This document shows positions 55,032 through 63,836 of a DNA stretch of 64,000 nucleotides, one piece after another. How positions within the stretch are numbered: the first letter of the stretch is position 1; each line of letters starts with the position of its first letter. The notes under the pieces are model-generated. The model was not told the DNA's origin, searched no databases, and saw nothing but the letters and a program-made list of their open reading frames with translations. The position numbers and the translations under genes are program-made. The stretch comes from Henriciella sp. (GTDB lineage: Bacteria; Pseudomonadota; Alphaproteobacteria; Caulobacterales; Hyphomonadaceae), in assembly GCA_021776655.1 (NCBI GenBank), contig JAJFFK010000043.1, positions 26,012-90,011 of the forward strand. The letters run 5' to 3'.

Positions 55032-56491
55032 TGCGTTCGACCTATCTCGTCGCGATGCGCGACTATCTCGGTTATGTCACCGCTTGGGGCTTTTGGCTCG
55101 GCCTGCTATTTACACCGATCTTGCTGGGTATTTTCATGCTGGCCCCGGCTCTGGCAGCAAATTCACAGCCTGCACGCTATTTCACCGTCATCGACGCCAA
55201 TGGTGAATTTGAGCAATCATTGCTGGCGGAACTCAACAGCATCACCGCCGATGCTGCCCGGATCAGTCTCGATCCGGTCAATGCGGGCCAGGGCAATGAC
55301 AGCGAAAAGCTGAAAACATTCGACGACGCCATCAAGGCCGGGGCCGATCCGCAAGAGGCCTTGAAGGCTGCAGGCGGCGCGAATATCGCGCTGGCCAGTC
55401 CGGACTATTTGCCCGTGCCACCACCGGCCGCAACCATCGAAGGATTACGGCCCTATCTTGATGGCAGTCAGTTGATTGAGACGCCAAATGGCCCTCAGCC
55501 GCTATTTGCCGCGATTATCGTTCCCGATAATGGCGGCGAAATTCAGTATTGGAGTGAGAACTTCCAGGCCCGCGATCTTCTGACACTGGCGAGCAATGCA
55601 GAGTACAAGCTAGCGCGTAACAAGGTGTTCGCCGCCGCAAATGTCAGCCTCGATATTGCAGATGACGTGAAGGCCACCCGGCGGGATGTCTCACGGCAAC
55701 TCCTGCGCGATGATCCAGCCACAACAGGTAGCGCGGTGACAATCGCCGACAAGGCACCGTTCATCGTCTCGATCATGATGGCCTTCATGCTCTGGTTCCT
55801 GATCTTCTCGGTTATCAACTATCTGTTGATGGGCACCATAGAAGAGCGTTCGAACAAGATTTTCGACACGCTTCTGACCTCGGTCAAACTACCCAACCTG
55901 CTAGCTGGAAAGCTCATCGCTGTGCTCGCTCTGGCTTTGACCCTGATGACGTTCTGGGGTGTTGGTTCAGCGACGATTGGTCTGGTGGCCAGTCAAAACT
56001 TTGCGCCCGAACAAACTCAGGACATAATGATCGTGCTGAGCACTGTTCTGAAGCCGTCACTGGTTATTCCAGCGGTCATCAGTTTCGTGCTTGGCTATCT
56101 GATGTATGGCTCGCTCTTCCTTGCATTGGGGTCACTCTGTGACACAATTCAGGAAGCCCAAACCCTGATGACGCCATTGATCGTACTTTTGATGACGCCG
56201 CTTTTCATGCTTGTGCTGGCGATCAATGATGCCCAGTCACCGATCATCGAAGCGATGGTCTGGGTGCCATTGTTTACGCCCTTCCTGCTGATCCTGCGAA
56301 TGCCGACAGAGCCGCCGCTATGGGAAGTACTCGTTCAACTTGGGCTGATGGCGGTTGCTGCGACTTTGATCTTGTATCTGGCCACGCGAGTCTATCGCGC
56401 AGGCGCGGTGCACGGCGCTGGTGTCGCAGATGTCTGGGCCTTCTTTGGAAAGCTCATACCGGGTAAGAAAAAGATGCCTGAACAGTCCTGA
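55031..56491 (+). CDS. ABC-2-type permease, NatB-like
   Basis: A 486-residue membrane protein of the Na+-export/ABC-2 permease type. One helix near the N terminus (GFWLGLLFTPILLGIFMLAPALAA) is followed by a large extracytoplasmic domain (about residues 35-230) and five or six C-terminal helices starting IVSIMMAFMLWFLIFSVINYLLMGTIEERSNKIFDTLLTSV, the conserved E-E-R-x-N-K-I segment. Works with the ATPase encoded immediately upstream, probably as an exporter; the substrate is not known. Confidence 0.9.
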   Translation: MRSTYLVAMRDYLGYVTAWGFWLGLLFTPILLGIFMLAPALAANSQPARYFTVIDANGEFEQSLLAELNSITADAARISLDPVNAGQGNDSEKLKTFDDAIKAGADPQEALKAAGGANIALASPDYLPVPPPAATIEGLRPYLDGSQLIETPNGPQPLFAAIIVPDNGGEIQYWSENFQARDLLTLASNAEYKLARNKVFAAANVSLDIADDVKATRRDVSRQLLRDDPATTGSAVTIADKAPFIVSIMMAFMLWFLIFSVINYLLMGTIEERSNKIFDTLLTSVKLPNLLAGKLIAVLALALTLMTFWGVGSATIGLVASQNFAPEQTQDIMIVLSTVLKPSLVIPAVISFVLGYLMYGSLFLALGSLCDTIQEAQTLMTPLIVLLMTPLFMLVLAINDAQSPIIEAMVWVPLFTPFLLILRMPTEPPLWEVLVQLGLMAVAATLILYLATRVYRAGAVHGAGVADVWAFFGKLIPGKKKMPEQS

Positions 56492-56606
56492 CACAGTTTC
56501 GCTCACGGCTGTTCAGCCCCAATCGGGCTGGCCTGCGCGGGCGCGGCGCACAGGCACCGGGCCGCGCTTGCGACCGGAGGTTTATGTGTTTGAGAAATTT
56601 TCGCCT

Positions 56607-57179
56607 TTAGCGATTTGCGCCCGGCACCCATTTGATGTCATCAGTGCCATTATTATTGGCAACCCGGCCCGCCACGAACAGCCAATCGGACAGACGATTG
56701 GCATAAGACAAAGCCTCCGCACTTATCGGCTCCTCGGCCCGGCTGAACAGCTCAGCGATCATCCGCTCGGCGCGTCGACATAGCGTTCGCGCCACATGCA
56801 ACTGCGCCGCCAGCAAACTCCCCCCCGGCAGAATAAAACTGTCCAAAGGTGCGATATCAGCATTCATTACATCGATCTCAGCCTCAAGCCGCGTGACCTG
56901 ACTGGCAATGATCCGTAGCGGGGTCCAGGCCAGTGGCTTGTCGGTTTGCGGCGTGGCCAGATCAGCGCCGAGGTCAAACAGGTCGTTTTGAACCCGCCGG
57001 ATCGCCGCCAACATCTCGCCATCGCTATGCAGCGCTGCAACGCCGAGAGCGGCATTGACCTCGTCGACAGTCCCGTAAGCGGCGACGCGAATATGCCATT
57101 TATCAACCGGTTCACCCGTCGACAGCCGGGTTTTGCCCTTATCGCCCGCCTTGGTATAAATCTTGTCGAGTTTCACCAT
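56607..57179 (-). CDS. Cob(I)alamin adenosyltransferase, PduO type
   Basis: A 190-residue ATP:cob(I)alamin adenosyltransferase that makes coenzyme B12. N-terminal MVKLDKIYTKAGDKGKTRLSTGEPVDKWHIRVAAYGTVDEVNAALG supplies the ATP-binding basic residues; FILPGGSLLAAQLHVARTLCRRAERM and YANRLSDWLFVAGR are the other signature helices. ATG 57179 begins the conserved part. It lies 16 bp after the HIG1-like gene; no cobalamin riboswitch was recognised. Confidence 0.94.
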   Translation of the reverse strand: MVKLDKIYTKAGDKGKTRLSTGEPVDKWHIRVAAYGTVDEVNAALGVAALHSDGEMLAAIRRVQNDLFDLGADLATPQTDKPLAWTPLRIIASQVTRLEAEIDVMNADIAPLDSFILPGGSLLAAQLHVARTLCRRAERMIAELFSRAEEPISAEALSYANRLSDWLFVAGRVANNNGTDDIKWVPGANR

Positions 57180-57195
57180 ACTGGCACAGCCTTTT

Positions 57196-57405
57196 CTAGA
57201 ATAGCTTGATCGATCCAACCACGATGCCAAGCAGGATCAATATACCGATAACCACCGCCTGAGCGATAACCCGCAATCGCATCAATTTATTCGAGCGGCT
57301 GGCTTGGCCGTCATCAGAGCGGGTCATATTGAACAGGCCGAACATCAATATGGCAAACAATCCAGCCAGCGCCACGTAGAAAGCAATTTGGAGAAATGGT
57401 GCCAC
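57196..57405 (-). CDS. HIG1-like twin-transmembrane small protein
   Basis: A 69-residue protein with two membrane helices (LQIAFYVALAGLFAILMFGLF and VIAQAVVIGILILLGIVVG) joined by a basic loop with N-K-L-M-R-L-R-V-I-A-Q, which fits the HIG1 domain motif of respiratory supercomplex factors. It is regularly found next to cobalamin adenosyltransferase genes in Alphaproteobacteria. GTG start with AAAGGA upstream. Confidence 0.82.
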   Translation of the reverse strand: MAPFLQIAFYVALAGLFAILMFGLFNMTRSDDGQASRSNKLMRLRVIAQAVVIGILILLGIVVGSIKLF

Positions 57406-57419
57406 TGCGCGGTCCTTTC

Positions 57420-57431
57420 GTATTATAATAC
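57420..57431. promoter_or_regulatory. Perfect 12-bp palindrome, possible -10 region
   Basis: GTATTATAATAC reads the same on both strands and contains TATAAT on each. It lies 15 bp before the GTG of the HIG1-like gene (-), so it may be that gene's -10 element with a very short leader, or an operator. Confidence 0.35.
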
Positions 57432-57494
57432 TCGACGTGTAGGCCGATAAGTCTGCTGCGCCTATGGGTCAGGGAGACGCGGGTCAGACGGCCT

Positions 57495-57519
57495 TGTCAA
57501 TTGCAGCTTTCAATTGACA
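57495..57519. promoter_or_regulatory. 9-bp-arm inverted repeat in the HIG1/ZIP intergenic region
   Basis: TGTCAATTG (57495-57503) and CAATTGACA (57511-57519) are perfect inverted repeats with a 7-base spacer. No T-run follows. A regulator site or small structured element is possible; nothing identifies the partner. Confidence 0.35.
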
Positions 57520-57553
57520 GAGCAGGCTCATCGGCATAAATCGCCTCTCGGTG

Positions 57554-57575
57554 TTGAGATACTATAACATATCAA
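57554..57575. promoter_or_regulatory. Zur-like operator upstream of the ZIP transporter gene
   Basis: The half-sites TTGAGATACTA and TAACATATCAA form an imperfect 22-bp palindrome (8 of 11 positions symmetric) with the TATAACAT core typical of alphaproteobacterial Zur boxes. It ends 39 bp before the ZIP start codon, where repressor binding would block transcription. Confidence 0.55.
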
Positions 57576-57614
57576 GTCGCCAAACTTGTTGCCTGTAATT
57601 GGATGTTCAATTGA

Positions 57615-58424
57615 ATGCTTGAATCGATACAAGCCCCCTTATTTTTTGGCCTGATCGCTGCTTTTGTCACCACGCTTGGCCTGTTGGCCGTGGCCCTGCG
57701 CAGCGATTGGAGCCAGCGCTATGCTGGCCTGTTCGGATTGGCTGCGGCTGGCATGCTGATCACGATGGTATTCCTGCATCTGATGCCGGAAGCTTTTGCC
57801 GGGTCAGGCCATGCCGCGATTTGGCTGGCCGTCGGGTTCTTTGGCGGGCTGCTGCTCAGCTTCGCCATGCAAACCCTGTTTCCAGAGCGCCCGGGCTCAC
57901 ATCACCCCGGCGAAGCGATCACACCGATCCTCGCGATTGCAGTCCATTCCTTCATTGATGGAACGGTTTATTCGGCGACGTTCGCCTCGAGCTTTTCAGC
58001 CGGGGTGTTCGCAGCAATTGGTTTAACCCTGCACGAGTTTCCAGAAGGCGTAATTGCGTTTGCTATTCTGCGCCGCCACGGCGTGTCTAATCGCAATGCC
58101 TTCATCTGGGCGTTTCTGGCAGCGGCGGCCACGACCCCGCTTGGGGTCATCGTATCCGGCCCGTTCATGTATGGCCTCGGTGATGAGGCTGTGGGGGTCT
58201 TGTTCGCGCTCTCAGCGGGTCTTCTCTTATATGTCGCGACCGGTCCATTGATGGCACCGCTCAAAGAGACGGCACCAGGACGGGGGCTTCTTGCCCTGGC
58301 AACCGGGGTCGCAATTGCAGTAGGGTTGAGCTTTGTTGCAGTCCCAGGCCGGACCCACACCCACCTTCAGACAGGTCAGGAAATGGGCGTGGTACAGCCT
58401 GAATCCATAAGTCCGGACCCTTGA
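57615..58424 (+). CDS. ZIP-family divalent metal transporter
   Basis: A 269-residue inner-membrane transporter with about eight hydrophobic segments. The metal-binding helix motifs H111-SFIDG and H140-EFPEG correspond to the HNxxEG and HExPxG motifs of ZIP proteins; H55 (FLHLMPEA) is a further typical ligand. A short histidine-containing loop (GSHHPGE) precedes. It likely imports zinc, perhaps other divalent metals; a Zur-like palindrome upstream supports zinc. Start is ATG 57615. Confidence 0.9.
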   Translation: MLESIQAPLFFGLIAAFVTTLGLLAVALRSDWSQRYAGLFGLAAAGMLITMVFLHLMPEAFAGSGHAAIWLAVGFFGGLLLSFAMQTLFPERPGSHHPGEAITPILAIAVHSFIDGTVYSATFASSFSAGVFAAIGLTLHEFPEGVIAFAILRRHGVSNRNAFIWAFLAAAATTPLGVIVSGPFMYGLGDEAVGVLFALSAGLLLYVATGPLMAPLKETAPGRGLLALATGVAIAVGLSFVAVPGRTHTHLQTGQEMGVVQPESISPDP

Positions 58425-58472
58425 GCAGAGCTCTGACGCAATAACGGCACTCCAATTGCACCAAACCCGGGT

Positions 58473-59357
58473 ATGACCGTTAAGATTTTGTTTACACCTC
58501 GAATTCGGCGCATCGCTTGTGCCATTCTGGCAAGTCTCGTCACCACATTTGTTGCTCTATACGTTGCACAAAGAGCTGATGCCCAGACCGGCGACGCCGC
58601 CACTGGCTGCGCCTTGCACGATGTTGCCATCTGGCAAACCCAGCTCGCCGATCCGGTTGAGGAAGCGACACCCGCTTATATTCTACGCGTCACCGAAGCC
58701 TTCCTGACAGCCTGCCCGGATCGTCCAGAGATCCATGAAGCGCGCAAGATTGCAGGCATTGCGGCGGTTGAATCTGGGCTTGCCAAAACCGCTATCACTC
58801 ATTTTCAGCAAGCTGGATGGCTGCATGATAGCCGTGCACAATTTCTGTTTGCGACGGCGCTTTTAGCCGACGGACAGACACAACAAGCCTGGAGTGCTCG
58901 TGACACGGCGGTTGCAAACTGGCTTGATCGCCTGTCTTTCAATCCGCTGGTGGATGTTGAAACCACAACAATCCTCGGCGGGACTTTACATGCTGTTCGG
59001 TTCATGCGCCCAGATCAGAGCAGCGGCATCCGCGCCGCCTGGGTTGCGGTACCTGATGGCGGCGGCTGGCCTGCGACCCTGACCATCGGGGCAGATCGTC
59101 AGATAACCGCCTTTCATCGCCTCAGGGCCGGCGCAGACGCGCCTGAATTGCATCATATCGATCTTTACCGCTGTCGCAGTCGGCGTCTGCTAGCGCGTGC
59201 AGAAACACCCATTCCAGTTAGCGAAATGGCAGCTGCAGCCGCTCTGACCATGATCGGATACCTCTCCGACCCGGACCTGCTTGAACCAACCGGGCCCGGC
59301 AAACCGCTCGCGACCTGCGTGTGGCCGCAGCGATTGCTACCTAGACCAGGGCGGTAA
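58473..59357 (+). CDS. Hypothetical exported protein
   Basis: A 294-residue protein with an N-terminal signal or anchor (ACAILASLVTTFVALYVAQRADAQ, cleavage possible after ADA). The mature part has a helical repeat-like region (AYILRVTEAFLTACPDRPEIHEARKIAGIAAVESGLAKTAITHFQQAGWLHDSRAQFLFATALLADG), suggestive of TPR/Sel1-type packing, and scattered cysteines, followed by a beta-rich C-terminal part. No family recognised. Its end overlaps the convergent prolyl-tRNA editing gene by 17 bp. Confidence 0.7.
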   Translation: MTVKILFTPRIRRIACAILASLVTTFVALYVAQRADAQTGDAATGCALHDVAIWQTQLADPVEEATPAYILRVTEAFLTACPDRPEIHEARKIAGIAAVESGLAKTAITHFQQAGWLHDSRAQFLFATALLADGQTQQAWSARDTAVANWLDRLSFNPLVDVETTTILGGTLHAVRFMRPDQSSGIRAAWVAVPDGGGWPATLTIGADRQITAFHRLRAGADAPELHHIDLYRCRSRRLLARAETPIPVSEMAAAAALTMIGYLSDPDLLEPTGPGKPLATCVWPQRLLPRPGR

Positions 59358-59841
59358 AATCAATCTCAGCCAGGTCATGGCCGGTTGCATCGACGAAGAC
59401 CCTAAGGTCATCGCGGCTAATGGTCGTGGTGGCTGTATTGGTCAGCGGGTGGAAATTGACCTGCTCGAACGCCATCAAGGCAGCGTCGACAATGAACCGG
59501 ACACGGTGGTCAGTATCATTCATCAATGCAAATGCAGTCACTGAGCCGGGCACAATTGCAAGGACATCCAGCATCAGCTCAGCGCTGGCAAAAGACAGCC
59601 GCCGCGTGCCGATCAGCTTGTGCAACTGGTTGAGTTTAAGCTGACTATCAGCCCAAGCCGAGATCAGGACAATCACACCGTCCTTGTCTTTCATAAACAG
59701 GTTCTTGGTGTGCCCGCCCGGTATTTTGGCTTTGAGGTCACGGCCATCCTCGACTGTGAACAGGGCGGGATGCTCGACCGTGGTATGGCTGATGTTTAAT
59801 CCATCGAGATAGCGAAACAGGTCAGTTGGGCTTGCAGGCAT
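59341..59841 (-). CDS. prdX: Prolyl-tRNA editing protein (YbaK/ProX type)
   Basis: A 166-residue stand-alone editing domain that hydrolyses Ala-tRNA-Pro. The typical sequence is LFRYLDGLNISHTTVEHPALFTVEDGRDLKAKIPGGHTKNLFMKDKDG (the catalytic lysine is in the GGHTKNLF segment), then PGSVTAFALMND and VNFHPLTNTATTTISRDDLRVF. ATG 59841 starts the conserved region; the open frame extends 51 codons further into the divergent promoter region and is not used. Divergent from the DUF6065 gene. Confidence 0.92.
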   Translation of the reverse strand: MPASPTDLFRYLDGLNISHTTVEHPALFTVEDGRDLKAKIPGGHTKNLFMKDKDGVIVLISAWADSQLKLNQLHKLIGTRRLSFASAELMLDVLAIVPGSVTAFALMNDTDHRVRFIVDAALMAFEQVNFHPLTNTATTTISRDDLRVFVDATGHDLAEIDFTALV

Positions 59842-59898
59842 ACCCTGCTTGGGGCAGGAAATGGATATCACGTCAAGCCATGACCGAAAGATGAGACC

Positions 59899-60633
59899 AT
59901 GCAGCTGGAATGCTACAAGATTTATGATGTCGCCCCTGAAATTGTACCCGGCCGCCCAAATCGCGACTGGATGGATGCCTTCCCGGATCGCCAACCTTAT
60001 CGCTGCCTACCGCTGTCCATGGCCAATTCAACCGGCTGGGAAATCCTCTGCCCGATGGACCTGAAAATCAAATGGGACGGCGGCCCCGGAAAAGAGGCAA
60101 TAAAGCTCGAAACAACTGGCGATCCGCGCGCTATTACCTCATTCGCTGACAGTCATTTTCAGCGTGGCATTGTCACCTTCCACACCGGCCACCTGTTTCG
60201 CACCCCGCCCGGTTGGGGCCTGATGACCATGGGTGCACCGAATTTCTTCAAGGATGGCATCGCCCCACTGACCGGATTGGTTGAAACCGATTGGCTACCC
60301 TTCCCGTTCACCATGAACTGGCAAATGACGCGCGTCGGCGAAGTTGTCTTCCGCAAAGGCGAACCGTTCTGCTTCATTGTGCCTATCGAACACAAAAAGC
60401 TCGAAGAGATCGAACCAGAACGCAAGCTATTATCAACCAATCCCGATCTGGAGGAAGACTTCCACGCCTGGGCCAATAGCCGTGGGGACTTCAACAAGAA
60501 ACTCCATGCCGGTGACAAGGACGCGCGCAAAGTCGGGTGGCAACGCCATTATATGCGCGGCGAGAAAGTCAGCGGCGACAGCGCCGACGCGCACCAGACA
60601 AAGCGCCGTCTGAAACCCCCCAAGGACGTTTGA
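59899..60633 (+). CDS. DUF6065-family protein
   Basis: A 244-residue soluble protein whose sequence (LECYKIYDVAPEIVPGRPNRDWMDAFPDRQPYRCLPLSMANSTGWEILCP, then HTGHLFRTPPGWGLMTMGAPNFFKDGIAPLTGLVETDWLPFPFTMNWQMTR) I recognise as DUF6065. No catalytic motif stands out; conserved W/P-rich strands suggest a beta-rich fold. Function unknown. It is convergent with the penicillin acylase gene (8 bp). Confidence 0.78.
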   Translation: MQLECYKIYDVAPEIVPGRPNRDWMDAFPDRQPYRCLPLSMANSTGWEILCPMDLKIKWDGGPGKEAIKLETTGDPRAITSFADSHFQRGIVTFHTGHLFRTPPGWGLMTMGAPNFFKDGIAPLTGLVETDWLPFPFTMNWQMTRVGEVVFRKGEPFCFIVPIEHKKLEEIEPERKLLSTNPDLEEDFHAWANSRGDFNKKLHAGDKDARKVGWQRHYMRGEKVSGDSADAHQTKRRLKPPKDV

Positions 60634-60641
60634 TCAGCCGG

Positions 60642-62801
60642 TTACTCAGATATGCCAGGGCGGTAGCGACGTGTCGCGGCGGCGTCCACATCAGCGCGGT
60701 CGATCAGCGCTGTGCGCCAGGTTTCGGCAGCAAATAGCGGGGCCTGATCGGCATAGTGCGGCGACGCCTGATCCAGGGTCGCGCTGCCAAATGGCGAGAT
60801 CACCTCGGCGCGCTGCGTACCATCCGGGGCCCATTCGACCAGCGCAATCCAGGTATCTCCGGCGCTCGCGCGCAACTGGCCATCATCGCCAATGGCCGCC
60901 GGATAGATCGCTCGCAATGTATCAGAAGCTCCGCTGATCGGCAGATTGACCTCACCGCGCACGAGACGGTTGACCTCGCCCCAACTTGGATCAATCCGGC
61001 CATAATGGCGGTTCAGGTAGGCCGCAGCCTCCCGAAAGGCATCAATTGGGTCAGGCGCCGGTTCGTGGGTAAATTTCGCGGTAATTTCACGCACCACGGT
61101 CAGGCCGCCAAGCGCCGCGTGCCGGTTGTCGATATCCATCTGGCGGTCCCAGGCCGCAAGGTGGTCAACCGCCGCCTGCATCTCGGGTTCATCGCTCCAA
61201 TCCTGCGCCAGCACGGCGGTTACAACCATATCTGCCTCAGACCCATGGGCGTACCCGGTATCAAATTTCAGGTCGAGTAACGCTTGGCGACCGATCGGCG
61301 CAATGCCGTCGGTCAGCTCCATGATCCGCAGCGAGCGGTTGGTCTGGTCGATTTGCAACCCCATCGAGGCGGGGAACATGTCCGGGGTTAAATTGTCCGG
61401 TCCATCGGTCGCGTCATAAGGCTGGTTGTTCGAGTTGAAGATGAAGCCAGACTGCGGATTAAGCAGTACCGGAACCTCTGAATAAGGCCGATATCCGGGC
61501 CAGATCAGAGCGCTGCGATCGCCCGGCAGATCCTGCTGCCAGTCCCAATCATCAACCCGGTTCGGATATTGGCCATTGTGAATGAAAGCGACGTTTCCGT
61601 CCTTATCTGCGTAGATGTAATTGATACTTGGCAAGGCATTTGTCGCCATCGCGTCCTGAAAGCTGTCCCAATTGGTCGCCTTGTTCAGCCGATAATATTG
61701 CTCAAGCTGGCGATATTCTCCCATCCCGGCATAGCGGATGGCATAGACCCCGTGATCAGTCTCGATCACTGGGCCATGTTCGCTGCGCAAGACTTTGCGT
61801 TTAACTTTCAGCGCAAACGGGCCAAACAGTTTGATCCGCAAGGTCGCGGTCTGCACCTCAAAGTCGCGCCATAGCCCATCGAGCTGATATTGCATGTCGT
61901 CATCGGGGTTGATGGTCAGGCGGTAAACGTCCGCCAGGTCCGGCTTGCTGACTGTATTGGCCCAGCCCAGGTCGCGGTTAAACCCATGCAGAATAATTGG
62001 CGTGCCGGGGAACAAACCACCTTGAATATCGAGGCCCTCTTCAGACACAGTATGAGCTTCCCACCAAGCCACCGGCCCGGTCATCGGTTGATGCGAATTG
62101 ATCAGCAGGCGTGTCACCCCATCATCGGACCGCGCCGGAGCGACCGCAAACGCGTTTGACCCACGCGGCGGCGCGGTTTTTGGCCCGATGAGCCAAGCCT
62201 CACGCCCTGATCCTGGGTCGAGGGATAGCTGCGCCGTGCGCGCATCGTCAAACAGGTCGAGCAGCGTCTCATCGAGGCCGTAGAAAAGCGGCGTCTTGAA
62301 TACAAAACCGGCCACCACATCCTTGCCAGTGAACGGCGCTATACCGTGCCAGGTCACATCGGGATGTTCTGCGGCGTACAGGTTCAGCCCAGCTGCATAG
62401 GCCTCAGCCAAGGCCCGCACGTCTTCAGCCAAGTCGGTATCATAATGAGCATCGACCGTAGTCCAGACACCGAACAAAGCCACGAGATAGTCGGTCGGTG
62501 CCGCCGCCGCGCCGCGATATCGCGCCAGATCTCCGCGTGTGGCCACGACAACTTCCTGGATCGTCTCAAAATCATCCTCGGCATGGGCATAGGCAACGCC
62601 GAACGCCACGTCGGCATCGCGCGCGCCATAGATGTGCGGCACCCCATATGTGTCGCGGATAATCTCGACATCATAAGCGCTCGCTTGCGCCGACAGGTCT
62701 TTGCGGCTCGGATTACCCGGCAACGGATCCCACAGAAAAACACCCGCGCCAATGACAATGATTGCCAACGCAATCGCGCCCCATTTCAATATTTTTTTCA
62801 T
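60642..62801 (-). CDS. Penicillin acylase-family Ntn hydrolase, membrane-anchored or exported
   Basis: A 719-residue member of the penicillin G acylase/AHL acylase/aculeacin A acylase family, made as a precursor that cleaves itself into alpha and beta chains. The hydrophobic N terminus (ILKWGAIALAIIVIGAGVFLW) is a signal or anchor. The alpha-part motif IIRDTYGVPHIYGARDADVAFGVAYAHAEDD is present, and S215 in PPRGSNAFAVAP becomes the N-terminal nucleophile of the beta chain; NSHQPM and LGWANTVSKPD are conserved pocket segments. The substrate (beta-lactam side chains, acyl-homoserine lactones or other amides) cannot be told. ATG 62801 preferred over an ATG 8 codons upstream. Confidence 0.92.
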   Translation of the reverse strand: MKKILKWGAIALAIIVIGAGVFLWDPLPGNPSRKDLSAQASAYDVEIIRDTYGVPHIYGARDADVAFGVAYAHAEDDFETIQEVVVATRGDLARYRGAAAAPTDYLVALFGVWTTVDAHYDTDLAEDVRALAEAYAAGLNLYAAEHPDVTWHGIAPFTGKDVVAGFVFKTPLFYGLDETLLDLFDDARTAQLSLDPGSGREAWLIGPKTAPPRGSNAFAVAPARSDDGVTRLLINSHQPMTGPVAWWEAHTVSEEGLDIQGGLFPGTPIILHGFNRDLGWANTVSKPDLADVYRLTINPDDDMQYQLDGLWRDFEVQTATLRIKLFGPFALKVKRKVLRSEHGPVIETDHGVYAIRYAGMGEYRQLEQYYRLNKATNWDSFQDAMATNALPSINYIYADKDGNVAFIHNGQYPNRVDDWDWQQDLPGDRSALIWPGYRPYSEVPVLLNPQSGFIFNSNNQPYDATDGPDNLTPDMFPASMGLQIDQTNRSLRIMELTDGIAPIGRQALLDLKFDTGYAHGSEADMVVTAVLAQDWSDEPEMQAAVDHLAAWDRQMDIDNRHAALGGLTVVREITAKFTHEPAPDPIDAFREAAAYLNRHYGRIDPSWGEVNRLVRGEVNLPISGASDTLRAIYPAAIGDDGQLRASAGDTWIALVEWAPDGTQRAEVISPFGSATLDQASPHYADQAPLFAAETWRTALIDRADVDAAATRRYRPGISE

Positions 62802-62890
62802 CTCGCCACCAGTGGTTTTGAGCATTGTGAACGATTGCTGCCCCTTCGCCTAGCCCTGAAGCGATATGCTGCCTGGCGTCGTCAGGTCCG

Positions 62891-63082
62891 CAGGCTGACC
62901 GGCTCAGCAATACCGGACAAGGCTTCGTCTATTCGACCTTCCTGGTGCCAGAGCATATCGGCCGCTTGAAACAGCTGCGCCTATGGCTCGCAGAACTCGA
63001 TGCCCGCGAAGACATGACCGTGATCATCTCTCACGACATCGACGATATCCAGTCCGGCAATATGGCGGAGTTTTCGCGTTAG
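62891..63082 (+). pseudogene. Coding remnant resembling the C-terminal end of an MBL-like hydrolase
   Basis: An open frame without a plausible start reads ...NTGQGFVYSTFLVPEHIGRLK, then QLRLWLAELDAREDMTVIISHDIDDIQSGNM and a TAG at 63080. The composition looks coding and VIISHD resembles a metallo-beta-lactamase-fold segment, but there is no start codon, ribosome site or N-terminal part. The 5' side runs into the penicillin acylase promoter region. Probably the leftover 3' end of a deleted gene. Confidence 0.4.
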
Positions 63083-63159
63083 GTTGTGAGCATAATGCTT
63101 GAGGGGTAGGGCAGTTTTTGATCAGGGGCGGGCGTTAGACACATTTTTTCCGCTCCCGC

Positions 63160-63239
63160 CCTGCCTGCGCAGGCAGGTATCCATGGCGGCCGGGCCAGCA
63201 CTCAACCGCCATAGGCCACTGCCTTCGCAGGGGAAACGG
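63160..63239. repeat. Triple-hairpin dispersed repeat, copy 2
   Basis: Matches 4081-4156 in the same orientation over its whole length. The left palindrome is longer here (CCTGCCTGCGCAGGCAGG); the middle ATGGCGG/CCGCCAT pair is identical; the right pair has one mismatch (CCACTGC versus GCAGGGG). It lies in the gap between the remnant and the GFA gene; the rest of that gap (to 63372) holds nothing else I can identify. Confidence 0.75.
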
Positions 63240-63372
63240 AAAGTGTCCGTTACGCCCCTTCAGACACCGGGCGCGACTTAAAAGCTAATGCCGCCTTGTG
63301 GTCAGGAGGGGATATTTTACAATCCTCGCAATTTTTACTAATTGTACTTCTTAACTCAACAAGGAGACCGAT

Positions 63373-63780
63373 GTGCGAAGTGGAGGCTGTCGATGCGGCA
63401 CCATCAGATTTAATGTTTCTGGGGAACCTCTAGGCGGCGTCGCATGCCATTGTCGCGACTGCCAGTATATGGCTGGCGGGGCAGCAAATCTGAGCTGGGT
63501 ATTTCACGGCGATACATTCACGATTGAACGCGGAAATCCCAAATGTTTCAAGGCTGATTCTGACAGCGGGGGCACGTTCTTTTGTGATAATTGCGGTGTG
63601 CAAATGTTCTCACGGCCCGACAGCGACCCTCAACTTGTTGCTATTAAAGTTGGCGCGTTAGACGATGCGATAGGGTTTGCTGTGGAAGCAGATATCTGGA
63701 TGAACTCGGCCCCTTCATGGCATCAGCCCCACATCGACGCCCTTCAGTTTGGCGAGAACTTACCCGCGAATTCAAAGTAA
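63373..63780 (+). CDS. GFA-family (CENP-V/GFA) zinc protein
   Basis: A 135-residue protein of the glutathione-dependent formaldehyde-activating enzyme family. The zinc/GSH cysteines C6, C8 (GGCRCG), C25, C27, C30 (CHCRDC) and C71, C74 (CDNC) are all present, with the FHGDTFTIERGNPKCF strand region. Many members are not formaldehyde enzymes; the substrate is unknown. GTG 63373 with AAGGAG upstream is the start. It lies close to an IS5-type element end. Confidence 0.9.
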   Translation: MRSGGCRCGTIRFNVSGEPLGGVACHCRDCQYMAGGAANLSWVFHGDTFTIERGNPKCFKADSDSGGTFFCDNCGVQMFSRPDSDPQLVAIKVGALDDAIGFAVEADIWMNSAPSWHQPHIDALQFGENLPANSK

Positions 63781-63836
63781 ACCTCTGCCTTCTTATGTCT
63801 CCTCAGACGCCGAAAGCAGAAATTAGAAACGACCAA

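Noticed and set aside
58480..58496. A TTAA-N7-TTTA near-match to a CtrA box
   Set aside because: It lies inside the coding start of the hypothetical exported protein and has a mismatch in the second half-site.
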